Below are positions 5,557-5,597 of a stretch of 5,597 nucleotides of DNA, one piece after another. This DNA is from Mycoplasmatota bacterium (GTDB lineage: Bacteria; Bacillota_I; Bacilli_A; RF39; UBA660): assembly GCA_012840755.1 (NCBI GenBank), contig DUWA01000077.1:1-5597 (forward strand). The letters are read 5' to 3'. The notes under the pieces are model-generated. The model saw only the letters and a list, made by a program, of their open reading frames with translations, did not search any database and had not been told where the DNA came from. The position numbers were made by a program, and so were the translations under genes. How positions within the stretch are numbered: the stretch's first letter is position 1; the number at the start of each line of letters is the position of its first letter.

Positions 5557-5597
5557 TATTTTTTATGTTTTTGATAGTAATTTATTAAATCTATTAC

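Overview
The window comes from an AT-rich, low-GC Gram-positive bacterium (Bacillota). The evidence is T-box tRNA-sensing leaders, strong AAGGAGG ribosome binding sites, TTGACA/TATAAT promoters with 17-base spacers, a long-form HPF, and a SecA with a C-terminal zinc tail. Tryptophan in the genes checked is read from TGG and the stops used are TAG and TAA, so the standard code fits. The SecA wording faintly resembles Erysipelotrichia or Mollicutes-related Bacilli, but I cannot place the genus.

All three clear genes are on the minus strand, so the region reads right to left. At the right edge (5451-5597) I can only see short, weak open frames and a 12-bp inverted repeat (5411-5450). Next come a consensus promoter (5364-5392) and a complete T-box leader with an AAC (Asn) specifier (about 5143-5357), which control asnS (3733-5124). 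A short hairpin terminator overlaps the asnS stop. Then follow hpf (3111-3644) with its own extended -10 promoter and terminator, and secA (518-3010) with its own terminator.

The 517 bases left of secA hold no clear gene but are not empty. A textbook promoter (215-243, minus) starts a second T-box leader that runs off the left edge. Its Stem I (107-191) is complete and its specifier reads AUG (Met), so the unseen gene to the left is probably a methionyl-tRNA synthetase or a methionine supply gene. Between that promoter and secA lie a dense cluster of GGTATC/GATACC half-sites forming a long inverted repeat (about 408-461) and a speculative 18-codon CxxC micro-ORF on the plus strand (361-417).

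Functionally this is a housekeeping block: Asn-tRNA charging under amino-acid feedback, ribosome hibernation, and the Sec export motor. hpf followed by secA is a common Bacillota order. The prfB gene that often follows secA is not present in the 500 bases after it. I found no defence system, mobile element, CRISPR array, tRNA or rRNA. The least ordinary parts are the non-coding ones: the cut-off Met T-box, the nested terminator of the asnS T-box, and the half-site cluster.
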